A stretch of DNA of 64,000 nucleotides from Anaerolineales bacterium. GTDB taxonomy: Bacteria > Chloroflexota > Anaerolineae > Anaerolineales > Villigracilaceae. The stretch's first letter is position 1; each line of letters opens with the position of its first letter. The notes beneath the pieces are model-generated. The model saw only the letters and a list, made by a program, of their open reading frames with translations, ran no database searches and was not told the DNA's origin. The stretch spans positions 186,001 to 250,000 of the forward strand of contig JAUQXA010000024.1 of NCBI GenBank assembly GCA_030834895.1, written 5' to 3'. Both the position numbers and the translations under genes were made by a program. Positions 54,589 through 64,000 of the stretch are shown one piece after another.

Positions 54589-55578
54589 ATGCAAACTCAT
54601 TCCAAGCCCGTTGCCAGCCTCTCCCTTGACCTGGATAACCTGTGGTCTTACATGAAGACACATGGCGACCCGGGTTGGGAGGTGTTCCCATCCTATCTGG
54701 ATATCGTGGTGCCCCGTGTTTTAGATTTCCTTAAAGAGCGTGATCTGAAAATCACCTTCTTTGTCGTTGGACAGGATGCCGCTCTGGAGAAAAATCATGC
54801 CGCACTGAAATCCCTGGCTGAATATGGTCATGAAATCGGCAATCACTCTTTTAATCATGAACCCTGGCTGCACCTTTACACTGAACAGCAAATCGAGTCG
54901 GAATTATCCAGTACGGAAGAGCATATCCAGCGAATAACCGGGCAAAAGCCCGTTGGGTTTCGGGGTCCGGGATACAGTCTTTCCCTGTCGGTTTTGCAAA
55001 TTCTAAGCCAGCGTGGATATCAATATGACGCTTCCACTCTGCCAACTTTTCTTGGACCTTTAGCGCGTGCTTACTATTTTATGACCACCAAGTTGAGTCC
55101 CGAAGAAAAGAAAAGCCGCAAATTGTTATTTGGCCAGTGGCGGGATGGATTAAGACCCATCCGCCAGTACCGATGGCGGATCGATGGGTGCAGCGACGGA
55201 CTGGTAGAGATTCCGGTTACCACCATGCCAATTTTCAGGATTCCGTTTCACGTGAGTTACATTCTGTATATTCACCGTTTTTCGCCCATGTTGGCGCGCT
55301 TGTACTTTAGGATTGCGATGATTTTGTGCAGGCTGACCCGGACACAGCCTTCGTTGTTGCTGCATCCCCTTGATTTTTTGGGTGGTGACGACGTCAAGGA
55401 ACTGGCATTCTTTCCGGCCATGAATCTTCACGGCGAGGAGAAAGTCAAACTGGTCAGCGATATCTTGCGCATATACTCGGAATATTTCACAATCGTTCCC
55501 ATGCGACATCATGCCCGCGCCCTGTCGGAAGAAAAAGGCATGCCGACCATCGAGCCAAAATTTCGAGCCCTGGCATGA
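54589..55578 (+). CDS. Polysaccharide deacetylase (NodB homology domain)
   Basis: A 329-residue CE4-type deacetylase. Motif 1 is SLSLDLDNLW (catalytic and metal aspartates D-L-D), motif 2 is GHEIGNHSFNHE (metal histidines H-S-x-x-H), and motif 3 is RGPGYS. Members remove N-acetyl groups from amino sugars in glycans or on lipid-linked sugars; ArnD, a deformylase of the arn pathway, belongs here too. No signal peptide is seen, so it probably acts on a cytoplasmic or membrane-linked substrate. GGAGG lies 8 bases before ATG 54589. It comes right after the FAD oxidoreductase gene. Confidence 0.87.
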   Translation: MQTHSKPVASLSLDLDNLWSYMKTHGDPGWEVFPSYLDIVVPRVLDFLKERDLKITFFVVGQDAALEKNHAALKSLAEYGHEIGNHSFNHEPWLHLYTEQQIESELSSTEEHIQRITGQKPVGFRGPGYSLSLSVLQILSQRGYQYDASTLPTFLGPLARAYYFMTTKLSPEEKKSRKLLFGQWRDGLRPIRQYRWRIDGCSDGLVEIPVTTMPIFRIPFHVSYILYIHRFSPMLARLYFRIAMILCRLTRTQPSLLLHPLDFLGGDDVKELAFFPAMNLHGEEKVKLVSDILRIYSEYFTIVPMRHHARALSEEKGMPTIEPKFRALA

Positions 55579-55618
55579 TTAGTTGGAAGCACAATGTTCT
55601 AAAAAGGATGGCTGAAAA

Positions 55619-56797
55619 ATGGAAGAAGAGATCAAACTTATACTCAAGCTGGCAATCGTGGTCGTGCCGGTTGCTGCATTTTTATTTTTTACATCCCGGA
55701 TAAAAAAATCTTCTTTATTAAAAATTCTTGTGAGTCTTTATTTGGTGTCGGTGGCTGGTGGAATATTGATTAGTTTTGGAAAAGATATCTATGAAAGTTA
55801 TCGCCGGCCACGTCAATGGGACTTTCTTTCCTTCTGGATGAATGGAAAAGTTGCAGTTTCTGGTGCGAATTTCTACATTCCGGAAAATTATCACAAGGTG
55901 CCGCTGCCTTATGCGCCAAGCGACGAATTCCAAAAGGAAATAATCGATGTCGGATTTTGGTATCCCCCTTTTTCTATGTTTCTTTTTCTACCCCTGGCCT
56001 TGTTTAATGTTAGCGGGGCATATTTGTTTTGGCAGATATTAAATTTACTCCTGTGCCTTGCGTGTATAAATGGAGTGTGGCATTTGTTCTTGAAAGACCA
56101 TGGCCTTTTAAGCCTGCTGTTGGTGGCAGTGTTGATGCTGGGGCTTGGACCGACAAGATCCACCTTTTCATATGCCCAAACCAATTTTTGGACATTATTG
56201 CTTGCTGGAAAATGGAAGGCCCTGACAGCCGGCATTTTAACTTTGATGATACTAGCCGCCCTGAGTGTTCTTGCTTTCGGTCCGGATGTTTTTGTGAGCT
56301 ACCTGAATAATCCTGCTCCTGATGTGCCTAGTTGGAATTATACCGAAACTACCAATCAATCGCTCCTCTCGACGATATTACGCCTCTCTCATCAACAAGC
56401 AGGAGGTGCGGAATCGGTGTTATTAAATCCCTGGTATATTGGGATATCATTATTGTTGACGGTTGTAACTGTTTTTGTCGTTTTCGGGAACGGAAGTGAC
56501 AACGATGATTGGAGGATTTTATCGGTTTTGTTCCTTGCCTTGATTGTCTACCCCGGGAACCAGTACTTTTACAGTGTCTTTTTGATCGTGCCCGTGGCTT
56601 TATTTGTGCAGCAGCTGGATTGGAATGCAAAGGGTCGAATGGTTGCATTTCTGATGGTGTTCTTTGCATATTTTCTGTCTGAGCTCAAAGGCGGAGCTTG
56701 CATGTTTTATGCCAATTTATTCGTATGGCTTGTCTGTGTCGCTTTGGCGGCCAGAATAGGCCCTTTAAGCAAGCTCGGCCTAGTGGATGAGATGTGA
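55619..56797 (+). CDS. GT87-family membrane glycosyltransferase (DUF2029), probably with internal deletion
   Basis: A 392-residue membrane protein of the GT87 mannosyltransferase-like family, with QWDFLSFWMNGKVAVSG (acidic first loop), FWYPPFSMFLFLPLALFNV and the GPDVFVSYLNN motif near residue 230. Normally about 40 residues with one to two helices and a lysine- or proline-bearing loop lie between the Q-x-N motif (here YAQTNFWTLLL) and the arginine/lysine-rich start of the next helix. Here KWKALTAGILTLMI follows almost at once, so that part seems deleted in frame. It would use a lipid-linked donor on the outer face if still active. It is the last gene of the polysaccharide locus, with a hairpin behind it. 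Confidence 0.75.
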   Translation: MEEEIKLILKLAIVVVPVAAFLFFTSRIKKSSLLKILVSLYLVSVAGGILISFGKDIYESYRRPRQWDFLSFWMNGKVAVSGANFYIPENYHKVPLPYAPSDEFQKEIIDVGFWYPPFSMFLFLPLALFNVSGAYLFWQILNLLLCLACINGVWHLFLKDHGLLSLLLVAVLMLGLGPTRSTFSYAQTNFWTLLLAGKWKALTAGILTLMILAALSVLAFGPDVFVSYLNNPAPDVPSWNYTETTNQSLLSTILRLSHQQAGGAESVLLNPWYIGISLLLTVVTVFVVFGNGSDNDDWRILSVLFLALIVYPGNQYFYSVFLIVPVALFVQQLDWNAKGRMVAFLMVFFAYFLSELKGGACMFYANLFVWLVCVALAARIGPLSKLGLVDEM

Positions 56798-56861
56798 GTC
56801 TGGTGTTCTGGTTGTTGCAATGATTTGGTTTTGCAATAGCATATTGAAGGAATTTATATGT

Positions 56862-56891
56862 AGCTACGCGGGACTTTCGTCCCGCGTAGCT
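56862..56891. terminator. Shared hairpin between the polysaccharide locus and the ABC cassettes
   Basis: Perfect 13-bp arms (AGCTACGCGGGAC and inverse) with a TTTC loop, between convergent genes ending at 56797 and 56915. No T-run on the plus strand, so termination there would be weak. Confidence 0.65.
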
Positions 56892-56914
56892 GGCTTTGGC
56901 TTTGTGCATATCTT

Positions 56915-59302
56915 TTACTCATACGCCAGCGTATCCCTTACCGTCAGGCTGGATGCCCTTCTTGCGGGCAGGGCGCTTGCCAGCGAGCCAAGCACGATGG
57001 TAAAGACCAGCCATGCGAAGACTCCGCTTACGCCGTAGACAGTCGGCATGGGCGCAGTGAGGATTGCCATTCCCACGCCGTAGCACAGCACGTTGGTGAT
57101 AGGGATCGAGACGAAGATGCTGATCGCCCAACTGAGAATGCCGATGACCATGCCCTCGACAAGGACGATGGTTTGAATATCCCAATTGGATGCACCGATG
57201 GCGCGCATCACGCCGATCTCACGGGTGCGCTCCAGCACGTTGATACTCATCGTACCCATCAGTCCCAGCCCGCCGACAACCGCGATCAGGCTTGCCATCA
57301 CCAGCATAAAATATACGAGGATGTCGGTCTGCGCCTTCTGGTCTTCGATGAACTGCGTGCCGAGTTGGGTGGACGTGACCTGTATACCGCGCTCCTTGAA
57401 CAACGCCTGTAGCTGGTCATTGACGCGCTTCTGGGTTGTCGCGCTGTGGTCTGTGGTCAGCACCCGCAATGAGTAGACCTGTCCCGGCTCGCCGACGAGG
57501 CGACTGATATATTCATAGTTCACATACAACAGCGGCGGGCTGACGTTTCCTGTGATACTGTAGGTGCCGATGATGTGCCAATCCGTCTCCTTGCCGTTGA
57601 TCTCAATGGTCAGCCAGTCACCAACTTTGAGGTCGGGGAACATGTTGAGCAGGTGGTTGCCGATGACAATGGCGTTCTCGTCGCCCTGCTCAAGCCAGCG
57701 CCCGGAGGTGATGATTGGGTCGATCAGCGTCGAGGTGGACGGCGGCGCGACGAACAGGATCTGCGTGCCCGATTCCTCGTCACCCATTTTCAGCGTGCCG
57801 GGGTATTCCAGCCAGCCTTCCACACTCTTAACGCCGGGGATGCTTTCCGCCATTGCCGAGACCTTGTCGAAGCGGTAACCGCGCCCGAAACTGGAGTTGA
57901 TGTCGGCGAGGAAATAGCCCTGGATATCCTCGATGGTCTTGTCGAAAGATTCCCACAGGTTGTACACGCCGATGAAAACCGCGCCGCCCAAAATCAGCGT
58001 AAACAGGGTCAGGGCAAGGCGCGTCTTGCGGCGGAAGGTATTCCGCAGGGATATCCGAATCGGGCGGGCGATCAGCGTGGCGCTCTTGCTGACCGAATCA
58101 ACTTTGGGCTTGGCATTGCCGCCCAGACCGTAATCGCTCAACGCTTCGCGTACGGTCACGCGCACGCTATTATAGATCGGGTAGATTGCCGCAAGTAGCG
58201 GGACGACCAGCGCCACCAGAACCTGCTGGATAACCGACGACTGGTAGCCGACGTACGGCGCGGTGTAGAAGTTGAGCCACTCCGCCATGCCGGTGCCGAT
58301 GGTTTCAGCCGCCAGGTTTGCCAGCGGAATCGCCATCAGCAAGGCTCCCAGCCCAAAGCCAAGGATCAGCACCGTGTACATGCCTGCAATCTGGAGCGTG
58401 TCCCCGCCCACCGCTTTCATAATGCCGATCTGCCGCGTCTGCTGGGTCATCAACGCTGTGACCGTGTTGACGATCAGGAAACAGCTCAATAGAACTGTGA
58501 GATAGCCGAGAACACTCAACACAAAAAAGATGCCCTGCGAAACGCTCCACGCAAAGTGGTGACCGGGCTGGTACACGTTGACAAAATAAACCGTTTCGCC
58601 CGCGCGTTCCATGCGGTCTGCCACGGCTTGCGCCACCTCGGTCACATGGTCCGCGTCGGTGGGATTCTCCGCCACGCTCACCGCCAGCATGTCGTAATTG
58701 CGGCTGCCCCCCAGCCACTCCAGCGTTTCGGGCGTCACGTAAGCAAAGACGATTCGCGCCAGGCTGTACGGGAAACCCGTCACCGCATGGACGTACCCCG
58801 CCAATTTGAGTTCGCGGCGTTTCCCATTGTCCAGTTCGATGATCATCGTGTCGCCGGGCTGATAGCCAAGCGAGAGAGCGCTCGCGTCGATGACCGTTTC
58901 CTTCTCACCGTACGGTGGGATGGATGTTTCGCCAGCGGCGGGTTTGAGCAGGTTCAAGGTTTGGGACTTGGGGTCTTCCAGCGCGGTGAAGCGGACGTCC
59001 ACATAGGTCCCGTCGGTGTGAAAGATGCGCGCGGTCACCGAACCCGACCCTTCCACGCCGTTCACGCCCGGCACGGTGCGAGCCATCCTTACCGCGTCGT
59101 CGTTGAATTCCGAAGTATAAACTTCCGCCTCCGATGGCTGCGCGGACAGGAAATCGCCGTCCATGCTTTCGTTCATGTACAAGCCCAGACTGCTGTTGAA
59201 GCCGACCGCAAAGGTGCCGACCATGATGGTCATGATCGTCAGGAAGGTGCGGCCTTTGTTGCTCCAAAAATCAGCCCAGACTTTCTTCCAGCGGCTGCTC
59301 AT
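56915..59302 (-). CDS. ABC transporter permease, FtsX/MacB type (first cassette)
   Basis: A 795-residue permease with an N-terminal helix (about 20-42), a large extracytoplasmic MacB_PCD-like domain (to about 260), three FtsX helices ([25 protein letters not shown], then [21 protein letters not shown]), a second soluble domain (about 455-660), and the last FtsX helix triple ([44 protein letters not shown], a hallmark). Such permeases do not move solutes through the membrane but extract or remodel lipoproteins, peptides or cell-wall hydrolases by mechanotransmission. The start overlaps the ATPase-cNMP stop by 4 bases. The next-but-one pair upstream (60618-63023) is a paralogue. Confidence 0.9.
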   Translation of the reverse strand: MSSRWKKVWADFWSNKGRTFLTIMTIMVGTFAVGFNSSLGLYMNESMDGDFLSAQPSEAEVYTSEFNDDAVRMARTVPGVNGVEGSGSVTARIFHTDGTYVDVRFTALEDPKSQTLNLLKPAAGETSIPPYGEKETVIDASALSLGYQPGDTMIIELDNGKRRELKLAGYVHAVTGFPYSLARIVFAYVTPETLEWLGGSRNYDMLAVSVAENPTDADHVTEVAQAVADRMERAGETVYFVNVYQPGHHFAWSVSQGIFFVLSVLGYLTVLLSCFLIVNTVTALMTQQTRQIGIMKAVGGDTLQIAGMYTVLILGFGLGALLMAIPLANLAAETIGTGMAEWLNFYTAPYVGYQSSVIQQVLVALVVPLLAAIYPIYNSVRVTVREALSDYGLGGNAKPKVDSVSKSATLIARPIRISLRNTFRRKTRLALTLFTLILGGAVFIGVYNLWESFDKTIEDIQGYFLADINSSFGRGYRFDKVSAMAESIPGVKSVEGWLEYPGTLKMGDEESGTQILFVAPPSTSTLIDPIITSGRWLEQGDENAIVIGNHLLNMFPDLKVGDWLTIEINGKETDWHIIGTYSITGNVSPPLLYVNYEYISRLVGEPGQVYSLRVLTTDHSATTQKRVNDQLQALFKERGIQVTSTQLGTQFIEDQKAQTDILVYFMLVMASLIAVVGGLGLMGTMSINVLERTREIGVMRAIGASNWDIQTIVLVEGMVIGILSWAISIFVSIPITNVLCYGVGMAILTAPMPTVYGVSGVFAWLVFTIVLGSLASALPARRASSLTVRDTLAYE

Positions 59303-60444
59303 TTTGACCCTCCGCGAATGGCTTCATTTTGAGTCTCGTGCCTGTTTGCCATCTGGTGGAGCGCTTCGCGCGTCGCCTCGGATTGGTTCAGCAATTCATT
59401 GAGCTGGTCATATTTCAAGACGAGCGTCTCGACGGGGGAGTTCTCCGAAGCGCGGATGGATGCGTGCCGCCTGCGCCCGTGGAAAAATGCCATCTCGCCG
59501 AAGAATTTTCCCGGTCCCAATTGCAGGACGACCACATCGGATTGGTTCTCGCGCGGCAGGACGACTTCCACTGTCCCTTTGACCACGATGTAGAACGAAT
59601 CCGCATTCGTACCTTCGGCAAGGATCATTGAGCCAGCCTCGAAGGTTTGGATGGTCGCGTTGCGTGTTGCCCACAGCATCTGATCCTGTGTCAGCGTGGG
59701 CATGGCTTTTGCCACGTACTCGTTGACGATCTCGCCGTCCGCGATGAGCGCGGTGCGGTGGGCGCGTTTTGCCAGCGCGCTGTCGTGCGTGACGATGATG
59801 ATGGTCTTGCCCTTCGCCACCAGTTCGTTGAACAACGAAAACACCGACTCGGCGGTTTTGGAGTCCAGGTTGCCTGTCGGCTCGTCCGCGATGACCACCG
59901 GCGGGTCGTTGGCGAGGGCGCGGGCAATCGCCACGCGCTGCTGCTGTCCGCCGGAGAGGGCGGTGGGCAGCTTGTGACCGTGGTCCGCCAGTTCCACCAA
60001 TTCCAGCAACTGCATGGCGCGGTCATAACGTTCGCGCATGGGATAGGTGCGGCAGAAGTCCATCGGCAGCATGATGTTTTCGACGACGGAGATCATCGGC
60101 AGCAGTTGGAAGAATTGGAACACGACGCCGAGATTCTTTCCGCGCCAGCGCGCCATCTTGTTCTCGCTGAGTTTGTGCACAGCCGTCCCGTTGACCCAGA
60201 CTTCGCCGTTCGAGGGGATGTCGATACCGGTAATCATATTCAGCAGGGTGGTCTTGCCGCTGCCCGACTTTCCGATGATGCTGACGAACTCGCCCGCGTT
60301 GATCTGCAAGTCCACGCCTTTGAGCGCGTGAAAGTCACCAACCGCGGTCTTGTAATATTTGTTCACGTCACGCAGGTCGATCATGGACGTATTGCCGTTT
60401 GTCTTCGTTTCTTCGTTGTTGGAGAAAAATGGTAATGTAAACAT
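59299..60444 (-). CDS. ABC ATPase fused to a cyclic-nucleotide-binding domain (first cassette)
   Basis: A 381-residue fusion. Residues 21-245 form a MacB/LolD-type ATPase: Walker [10 protein letters not shown] (58-66), signature LSGGQQQR (163-170), Walker [14 protein letters not shown], and H-loop VTHD (218-221). Residues 255-365 form a cNMP-binding domain with [17 protein letters not shown] and the phosphate-binding cassette [18 protein letters not shown], where the glutamate (E317) and arginine of the cyclic-nucleotide site are kept. The usual relatives lack this extra domain. It suggests that a cyclic nucleotide, or a related ligand, gates the transporter. GAGGAT precedes ATG 60444; the sequence up to residue 20 is a polar extension. 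It pairs with the permease at 56915. Confidence 0.9.
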   Translation of the reverse strand: MFTLPFFSNNEETKTNGNTSMIDLRDVNKYYKTAVGDFHALKGVDLQINAGEFVSIIGKSGSGKTTLLNMITGIDIPSNGEVWVNGTAVHKLSENKMARWRGKNLGVVFQFFQLLPMISVVENIMLPMDFCRTYPMRERYDRAMQLLELVELADHGHKLPTALSGGQQQRVAIARALANDPPVVIADEPTGNLDSKTAESVFSLFNELVAKGKTIIIVTHDSALAKRAHRTALIADGEIVNEYVAKAMPTLTQDQMLWATRNATIQTFEAGSMILAEGTNADSFYIVVKGTVEVVLPRENQSDVVVLQLGPGKFFGEMAFFHGRRRHASIRASENSPVETLVLKYDQLNELLNQSEATREALHQMANRHETQNEAIRGGSK

Positions 60445-60494
60445 GAAATTTATCCTCGGATGGACTTACGTCTCATTCTCTGTTTTGGTTGCAG

Positions 60495-60592
60495 GTGTCA
60501 TTCTGAGCGGAGCGAAGAATCTCTAATTCACAAGGAGAAACCCTCACTGCACTGGCGTGCAGCGCAAGTGTCGCTGTCGCTCAGGGTGACAC
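60495..60592. repeat. GTGTCATTCTGAGCG intergenic repeat between the two ABC cassettes
   Basis: Arms GTGTCATTCTGAGCG (60495-60509) and its inverse with two mismatches (60578-60592) bound a 98-bp element with internal GCGAAGAATCTC and TGCACTGGCGTGCAGC parts. It lies in the 170-bp gap between paired permease-ATPase units. The type (TCATTCTGAGCG..GCTCAGGGTGAC) is a common intergenic repeat family in environmental genomes and differs from the GTCATTGCGAGG type above. Confidence 0.8.
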
Positions 60593-60617
60593 ATAACAAT
60601 AGTGCGAAGCGGGGTGG

Positions 60618-63023
60618 TTACGCATACGCCAAATTATCGCGCACGCTGATCTGTGTCGCGCCGCGTGCCGGCAGGATGGATGCCAGCACGGAAATGACAA
60701 TGATAATTCCAAACCAAACACCGATGGCTGCCCAGTTATATTGATAGTCCAGCGTTGCGCCGAACATGGCAATGCCCAGCGATTTTGCGACGATTGGACT
60801 GGTGACCAGTGAAATGGGAACCGCGACCAGCCAGCTAAGGAGTCCCTGCAAAACGCCTTCCATGACGAAGATGCCCAAAATGGTATGCGACCTTGCTCCC
60901 ACGGCGCGCAGCACGCCGATTTCCTTTGTCCGCTCGATGACGCCGATGGACAGGGCGCCCATCAGGGCAATCGCTCCCACCACCGCAACGATGATGGACA
61001 GAGCCAGCAGCATCCAGGTCACCGTGCTGAACTGCCATTCGTTGGTTTCGCGCTGCGCCGCCTGGGTCATGCTATCCATCACCTTCATGTTGTTCTTTTC
61101 GTACAGTTCCTTCAGTTCTCTTGTTACTTTGTCGGTGAATTTACCATCGGTTGAGGTTGTACGAATTAACAACACCGTGCCCTGGTTATATTTCTTGGTC
61201 GTCTTATACAACGCTTCCTGTGGGGCATAGATCGTGTCAATGACGAAGTTGCCGACGAAGACAGGCTCGTAGAGACCGATAACCTGCCATTCATCCCTGC
61301 CCATCGTGCCTAAATCGATTGTCACCATGTCGCCGACTTTGATTTTATTTTTCTTCGCCGTTTCCCGCGAAAGGACAACCACACGACCTTCGCCCGAAGT
61401 AATCCAGCGTCCGGAAACGATGAGCGGTTTGAAGAAGTCGCTGCCTTCGGGAATCCCCTTGATGTAAGTCCCGATTCCCGCGTCCTTGATCAACTGTCCC
61501 GAAACATACATGCTGGCGGATGGAACGAGTTGAAGTTCGATCTCCTCCACGCCCTCCACACGATTTGCGATCTCCTGCACGCGAGAGGCTTTTTCATTGT
61601 GGTCGAACTGGATCATGGTCTCGTAATCCTGTCGCGCGAAGAAATTATCCAGCGTCAGGCTGATGGATGATTCCATACTTTGTACCATCAGGAATGCGCT
61701 TCCAGCAGCGATTAAAACCAGTTGGGTTAGGAGCAGCCGTCCTTTGTGGCGGAACATGTTGCCAAGCGCGGTGGCATAATGTGACGGCAGCCAGCGACGC
61801 CCGACTCTCTCGATAAAGAGGTCGAACCAGCTTGAGTGGAAATCGCCGCCGAGACCATAACTGGCAATTGCCTGCCGCACGGTAATTCCCGCTCCCTGCA
61901 AAACGGGAGGCAATCCCGCCAGCAGGGGAGCGAGCAGCGCGGACATAACTTGATAAATAATTGCTTCCCGCGAAACCTCGAACGGAGGCGCGTCGATGTT
62001 GAACAGCCCCAGAAATACCACCGTGATTTTCGAGGCGGTCACCGCACCCAACGGCAGGGCAACGACCAGGGCGAGGATGCCATACACCAGCGCGCTGAAC
62101 AGGTACATGGTGATGATGGTGCGTGTCCGACCGCCGATTGCCTTGAGGATGCCGATCTGGTTGATCTGCTGGGTGATGAGGTTGGAAAGCGTGTTGTAAA
62201 CCAGCACTGCGCTGATGATGACGCAGATCAGGGCGAGCAGTTTTTGCACCAGCGTGATGCCGTCGAAGAATGCGCTTCCCCAATGCTTGTTCGGGTCTTC
62301 GTAAACGAACGCGGCGACGCGAATGTCCTGCTTTGCCAGTTTGGATTTGATGGCGCTTGCGACTTCCTTGGCATAATCGGCGCTGTAGGGTGTGACACGC
62401 ACGTAGAATGAACTGAACTTGCCTTCAGGAATGTCCAACCGCTCCATACCTTTGCTGCTCATGAAGAAGAAAGCCAGGTCCTGGAATTGCGGTGGCGGGA
62501 CGAACGGATGGCGTACCAGCCCGGTGACAGGTACGTTGCGTTCCTTCTCGTCGATCTTGAAGATCACTGAATCGCCGATGCCGATGTCCAGGAATTGCGC
62601 CGCCATGCGTTCCACGGCGACTTCGTTTTTGACATCGGGCCAATGGCCCTCGCGCAATTGTAACAACTCATACTTCTGGTTTTCAAAGTCGTCGCGCATC
62701 TGGATCACACCCGGACGCCAGTCGTCTTCGGGGCGGAGTTTATAAAAAATGCTCACCGAGTTATACGGCTCGATGTCTTCCACGCCCTCCACGTCCTTCA
62801 AGCTGAGGAGGGTTTCGCGATCAACAACATTTTCGAGCATCACATTGACATGCGTCGGCAGGACGGCGTGGTGCGACTTGTTCAGTTTGGTGGTGAGCAG
62901 GTCGCTCATGCCGAAGATGGCACCGACAGCATAAACTCCCGCCGCAATGCTGAAAACAGCGAGCAGGGTGCGCGTCTTGTTGTGCCACAGGTCGAACCAG
63001 ATCTTGAACCAGAGGACGCCCAT
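60618..63023 (-). CDS. ABC transporter permease, FtsX/MacB type (second cassette)
   Basis: An 801-residue paralogue of the permease at 56915 with the same layout: N-terminal helix (ARTLLAVFSIAAGVYAVGAIFG region), extracytoplasmic domain to about 250, FtsX helices starting VQKLLALICVIISAVLVYNTLSNLI, a second soluble domain (about 450-660), and the closing triple helix STVTWMLLALSIIVAVVGAIALMGALSIGVIERTKEIGVLRAVGARS. The two copies diverge strongly in the soluble domains, so their cargoes probably differ. The ATG lies 1 base after the end of the adjacent ATPase-cNMP gene, so both are expressed together. Confidence 0.9.
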   Translation of the reverse strand: MGVLWFKIWFDLWHNKTRTLLAVFSIAAGVYAVGAIFGMSDLLTTKLNKSHHAVLPTHVNVMLENVVDRETLLSLKDVEGVEDIEPYNSVSIFYKLRPEDDWRPGVIQMRDDFENQKYELLQLREGHWPDVKNEVAVERMAAQFLDIGIGDSVIFKIDEKERNVPVTGLVRHPFVPPPQFQDLAFFFMSSKGMERLDIPEGKFSSFYVRVTPYSADYAKEVASAIKSKLAKQDIRVAAFVYEDPNKHWGSAFFDGITLVQKLLALICVIISAVLVYNTLSNLITQQINQIGILKAIGGRTRTIITMYLFSALVYGILALVVALPLGAVTASKITVVFLGLFNIDAPPFEVSREAIIYQVMSALLAPLLAGLPPVLQGAGITVRQAIASYGLGGDFHSSWFDLFIERVGRRWLPSHYATALGNMFRHKGRLLLTQLVLIAAGSAFLMVQSMESSISLTLDNFFARQDYETMIQFDHNEKASRVQEIANRVEGVEEIELQLVPSASMYVSGQLIKDAGIGTYIKGIPEGSDFFKPLIVSGRWITSGEGRVVVLSRETAKKNKIKVGDMVTIDLGTMGRDEWQVIGLYEPVFVGNFVIDTIYAPQEALYKTTKKYNQGTVLLIRTTSTDGKFTDKVTRELKELYEKNNMKVMDSMTQAAQRETNEWQFSTVTWMLLALSIIVAVVGAIALMGALSIGVIERTKEIGVLRAVGARSHTILGIFVMEGVLQGLLSWLVAVPISLVTSPIVAKSLGIAMFGATLDYQYNWAAIGVWFGIIIVISVLASILPARGATQISVRDNLAYA

Positions 63024-63024
63024 G

Positions 63025-64000
63025 TTAGACGGCCGCCTCGAGCCGTTGGATGTTTTCCTGTTCGTGACGGTCTGCCATATGGTGGAGCGCTTCGCGCGTA
63101 ACCTCGGACTGGTTCAGCAGTTCTTCAAGTTGGTCGTACGGGATGGCAAGCACTTCAACGGGTCCGCTTTCTGATGCGCGGACAGATGCGTGTCGCTTGC
63201 GTCCGTGGAAAAACGCCATTTCGCCGAAGAACTTGCCGGGGCCCAATTGCAGGACGGTCACGTCGGATTGATTCTTGCGTGGCAGGACGACCTCCACCGC
63301 TCCCTTGGATACCACGTAGAATGTATCCGCATTTGTACCTTCGGCAACGATCATTGATCCGGCTTCATAGTGACGCGGGCTGAATTTATGAGTGGCGGTC
63401 AACATTTGTTCGAACGTTAGCATGGGCATGGCTTTGGCCACATACTCATTGACAATTTCGCCGTCGGCGATCAGTGCGGTTCGATGTGTTTGCTTTGCAA
63501 GGCTGCTGTCGTGGGTGACGATGATGACGGTCTTGCCCTCTGCCACAAGGTCGTTGAACAGACCGAAGATGGTTTCAGCGGTCTTTGAATCGAGATTGCC
63601 TGTCGGCTCGTCTGCGATGATGATGGCTGGGTCATTGGCAAGGGCGCGTGCCATGGCAGCGCGTTGCTGCTGTCCGCCGGAGACCATGCTGGGCAGTTTG
63701 TGTTTGTGTTCGACCAGCCCGACGATTTCGAGCAGATGTTCCGCGCGTTCACGCCGCTCGCGCGGCTTGTATTTTCCCGATAAATCCATCGGCAGGATCA
63801 CGTTTTGCATCAGGCTGAGGGAGGGGAGCAGTTGAAAGAACTGGAAGATGATTCCCATGTTCTCGCCGCGCCATCCCGCCAGTTGGTTTTCGCTCATTTC
63901 GTGGATGGCGGAGCCGTTGACCATCACCTCGCCGGTCGAGGGGCGGTCGATACCCGTGATCATGTTCAGCAGGGTGGATTTGCCGCTGCCCGATTTGCCG
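63025..64000 (-). CDS. ABC ATPase fused to a cyclic-nucleotide-binding domain (second cassette, cut by window edge)
   Basis: The minus-strand frame is open at base 64000, so the N-terminal end is missing. The visible 325 residues start inside Walker A (GKSGSGKST just at the edge). The signature VSGGQQQR, the Walker B segment [13 protein letters not shown] and the H-loop VTHDSS follow, then the cNMP domain with [17 protein letters not shown] and the cassette [18 protein letters not shown]. Its cNMP cassette is nearly identical to that of the copy at 59299, which shows both fusions come from one ancestor by tandem duplication. It pairs with the permease at 60618. Confidence 0.9.
   Translation of the reverse strand, partial: GKSGSGKSTLLNMITGIDRPSTGEVMVNGSAIHEMSENQLAGWRGENMGIIFQFFQLLPSLSLMQNVILPMDLSGKYKPRERRERAEHLLEIVGLVEHKHKLPSMVSGGQQQRAAMARALANDPAIIIADEPTGNLDSKTAETIFGLFNDLVAEGKTVIIVTHDSSLAKQTHRTALIADGEIVNEYVAKAMPMLTFEQMLTATHKFSPRHYEAGSMIVAEGTNADTFYVVSKGAVEVVLPRKNQSDVTVLQLGPGKFFGEMAFFHGRKRHASVRASESGPVEVLAIPYDQLEELLNQSEVTREALHHMADRHEQENIQRLEAAV

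Overview
The window looks like chromosomal DNA of a Chloroflexota bacterium, most likely of the Anaerolineae. This is an inference from gene content (a KorA with the gamma domain fused in front of the alpha domain, large FtsX permeases, lipoproteins with classical lipoboxes, no outer-membrane export genes beside a Wzx/Wzy locus) and from short intergenic inverted repeats of the GTCATTGCGAGG and GACCTGACAGG kind. No rRNA or marker gene here settles the taxonomy. Both window edges cut genes: an MFS transporter at the left and an ABC ATPase at the right.

Left part (1-30.4 kb): housekeeping and energy metabolism at moderately high GC. It holds tRNA-Arg(TCG), a membrane-anchored pentapeptide-repeat protein, and a MoxR/DUF58/MBL-hydrolase operon. 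Next come an amino-acid module (ornithine carbamoyltransferase, ornithine aminotransferase, alanine dehydrogenase, CoA-transferase), a YcxB-like protein and pyruvate kinase. On the minus strand lie two transporters with two orphan proteins, ArfB, and 2-oxoacid:ferredoxin oxidoreductase KorAB behind a GntR regulator. Then follow tRNA-Gln(CTG), a formylglycine-generating-enzyme-like lipoprotein with Cys-rich repeats, SecDF, an M1 peptidase lipoprotein, and a small NTPase / channel-like TrkA protein / SpoIIE-type phosphatase operon.

Middle part (30.8-56.8 kb): a large plus-strand polysaccharide locus. From 30.3 to 49.2 kb it is visibly richer in A and T than its flanks, which fits horizontal acquisition. 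It contains an initiating sugar-phosphate transferase, a WlbA/WlbB/WlbC-like set for an acetamido sugar, a Wzz-type protein fused to a degenerate GGDEF domain, and a BcsB-like protein without BcsA. It also contains a Wzy-type polymerase, a Wzx flippase, several glycosyltransferases (GT4-like, GT14, GT39, GT2, GT87, DUF354), a beta-helix lipoprotein, and a second acetyltransferase/aminotransferase pair. The last genes are an SMR-type carrier, a UDP-GlcNAc 2-epimerase, an FAD oxidoreductase and a NodB-type deacetylase. Together these could build a nucleotide-activated diacetamido sugar, assemble and flip a repeat unit, polymerise it under Wzz control, and decorate it through lipid-linked monosaccharides.

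Right part (56.9-64 kb, minus strand): two tandem paralogous ABC cassettes. Each is a MacB/LolD-like ATPase carrying a C-terminal cyclic-nucleotide-binding domain, followed by an FtsX-type permease of about 800 residues.

The most unusual items are the Wzz-GGDEF fusion with a kept RxxD inhibitory site but a lost active site, its neighbour BcsB without a synthase, and the duplicated ABC-cNMP cassettes. All functions are read from sequence patterns and family knowledge; no searches were run.
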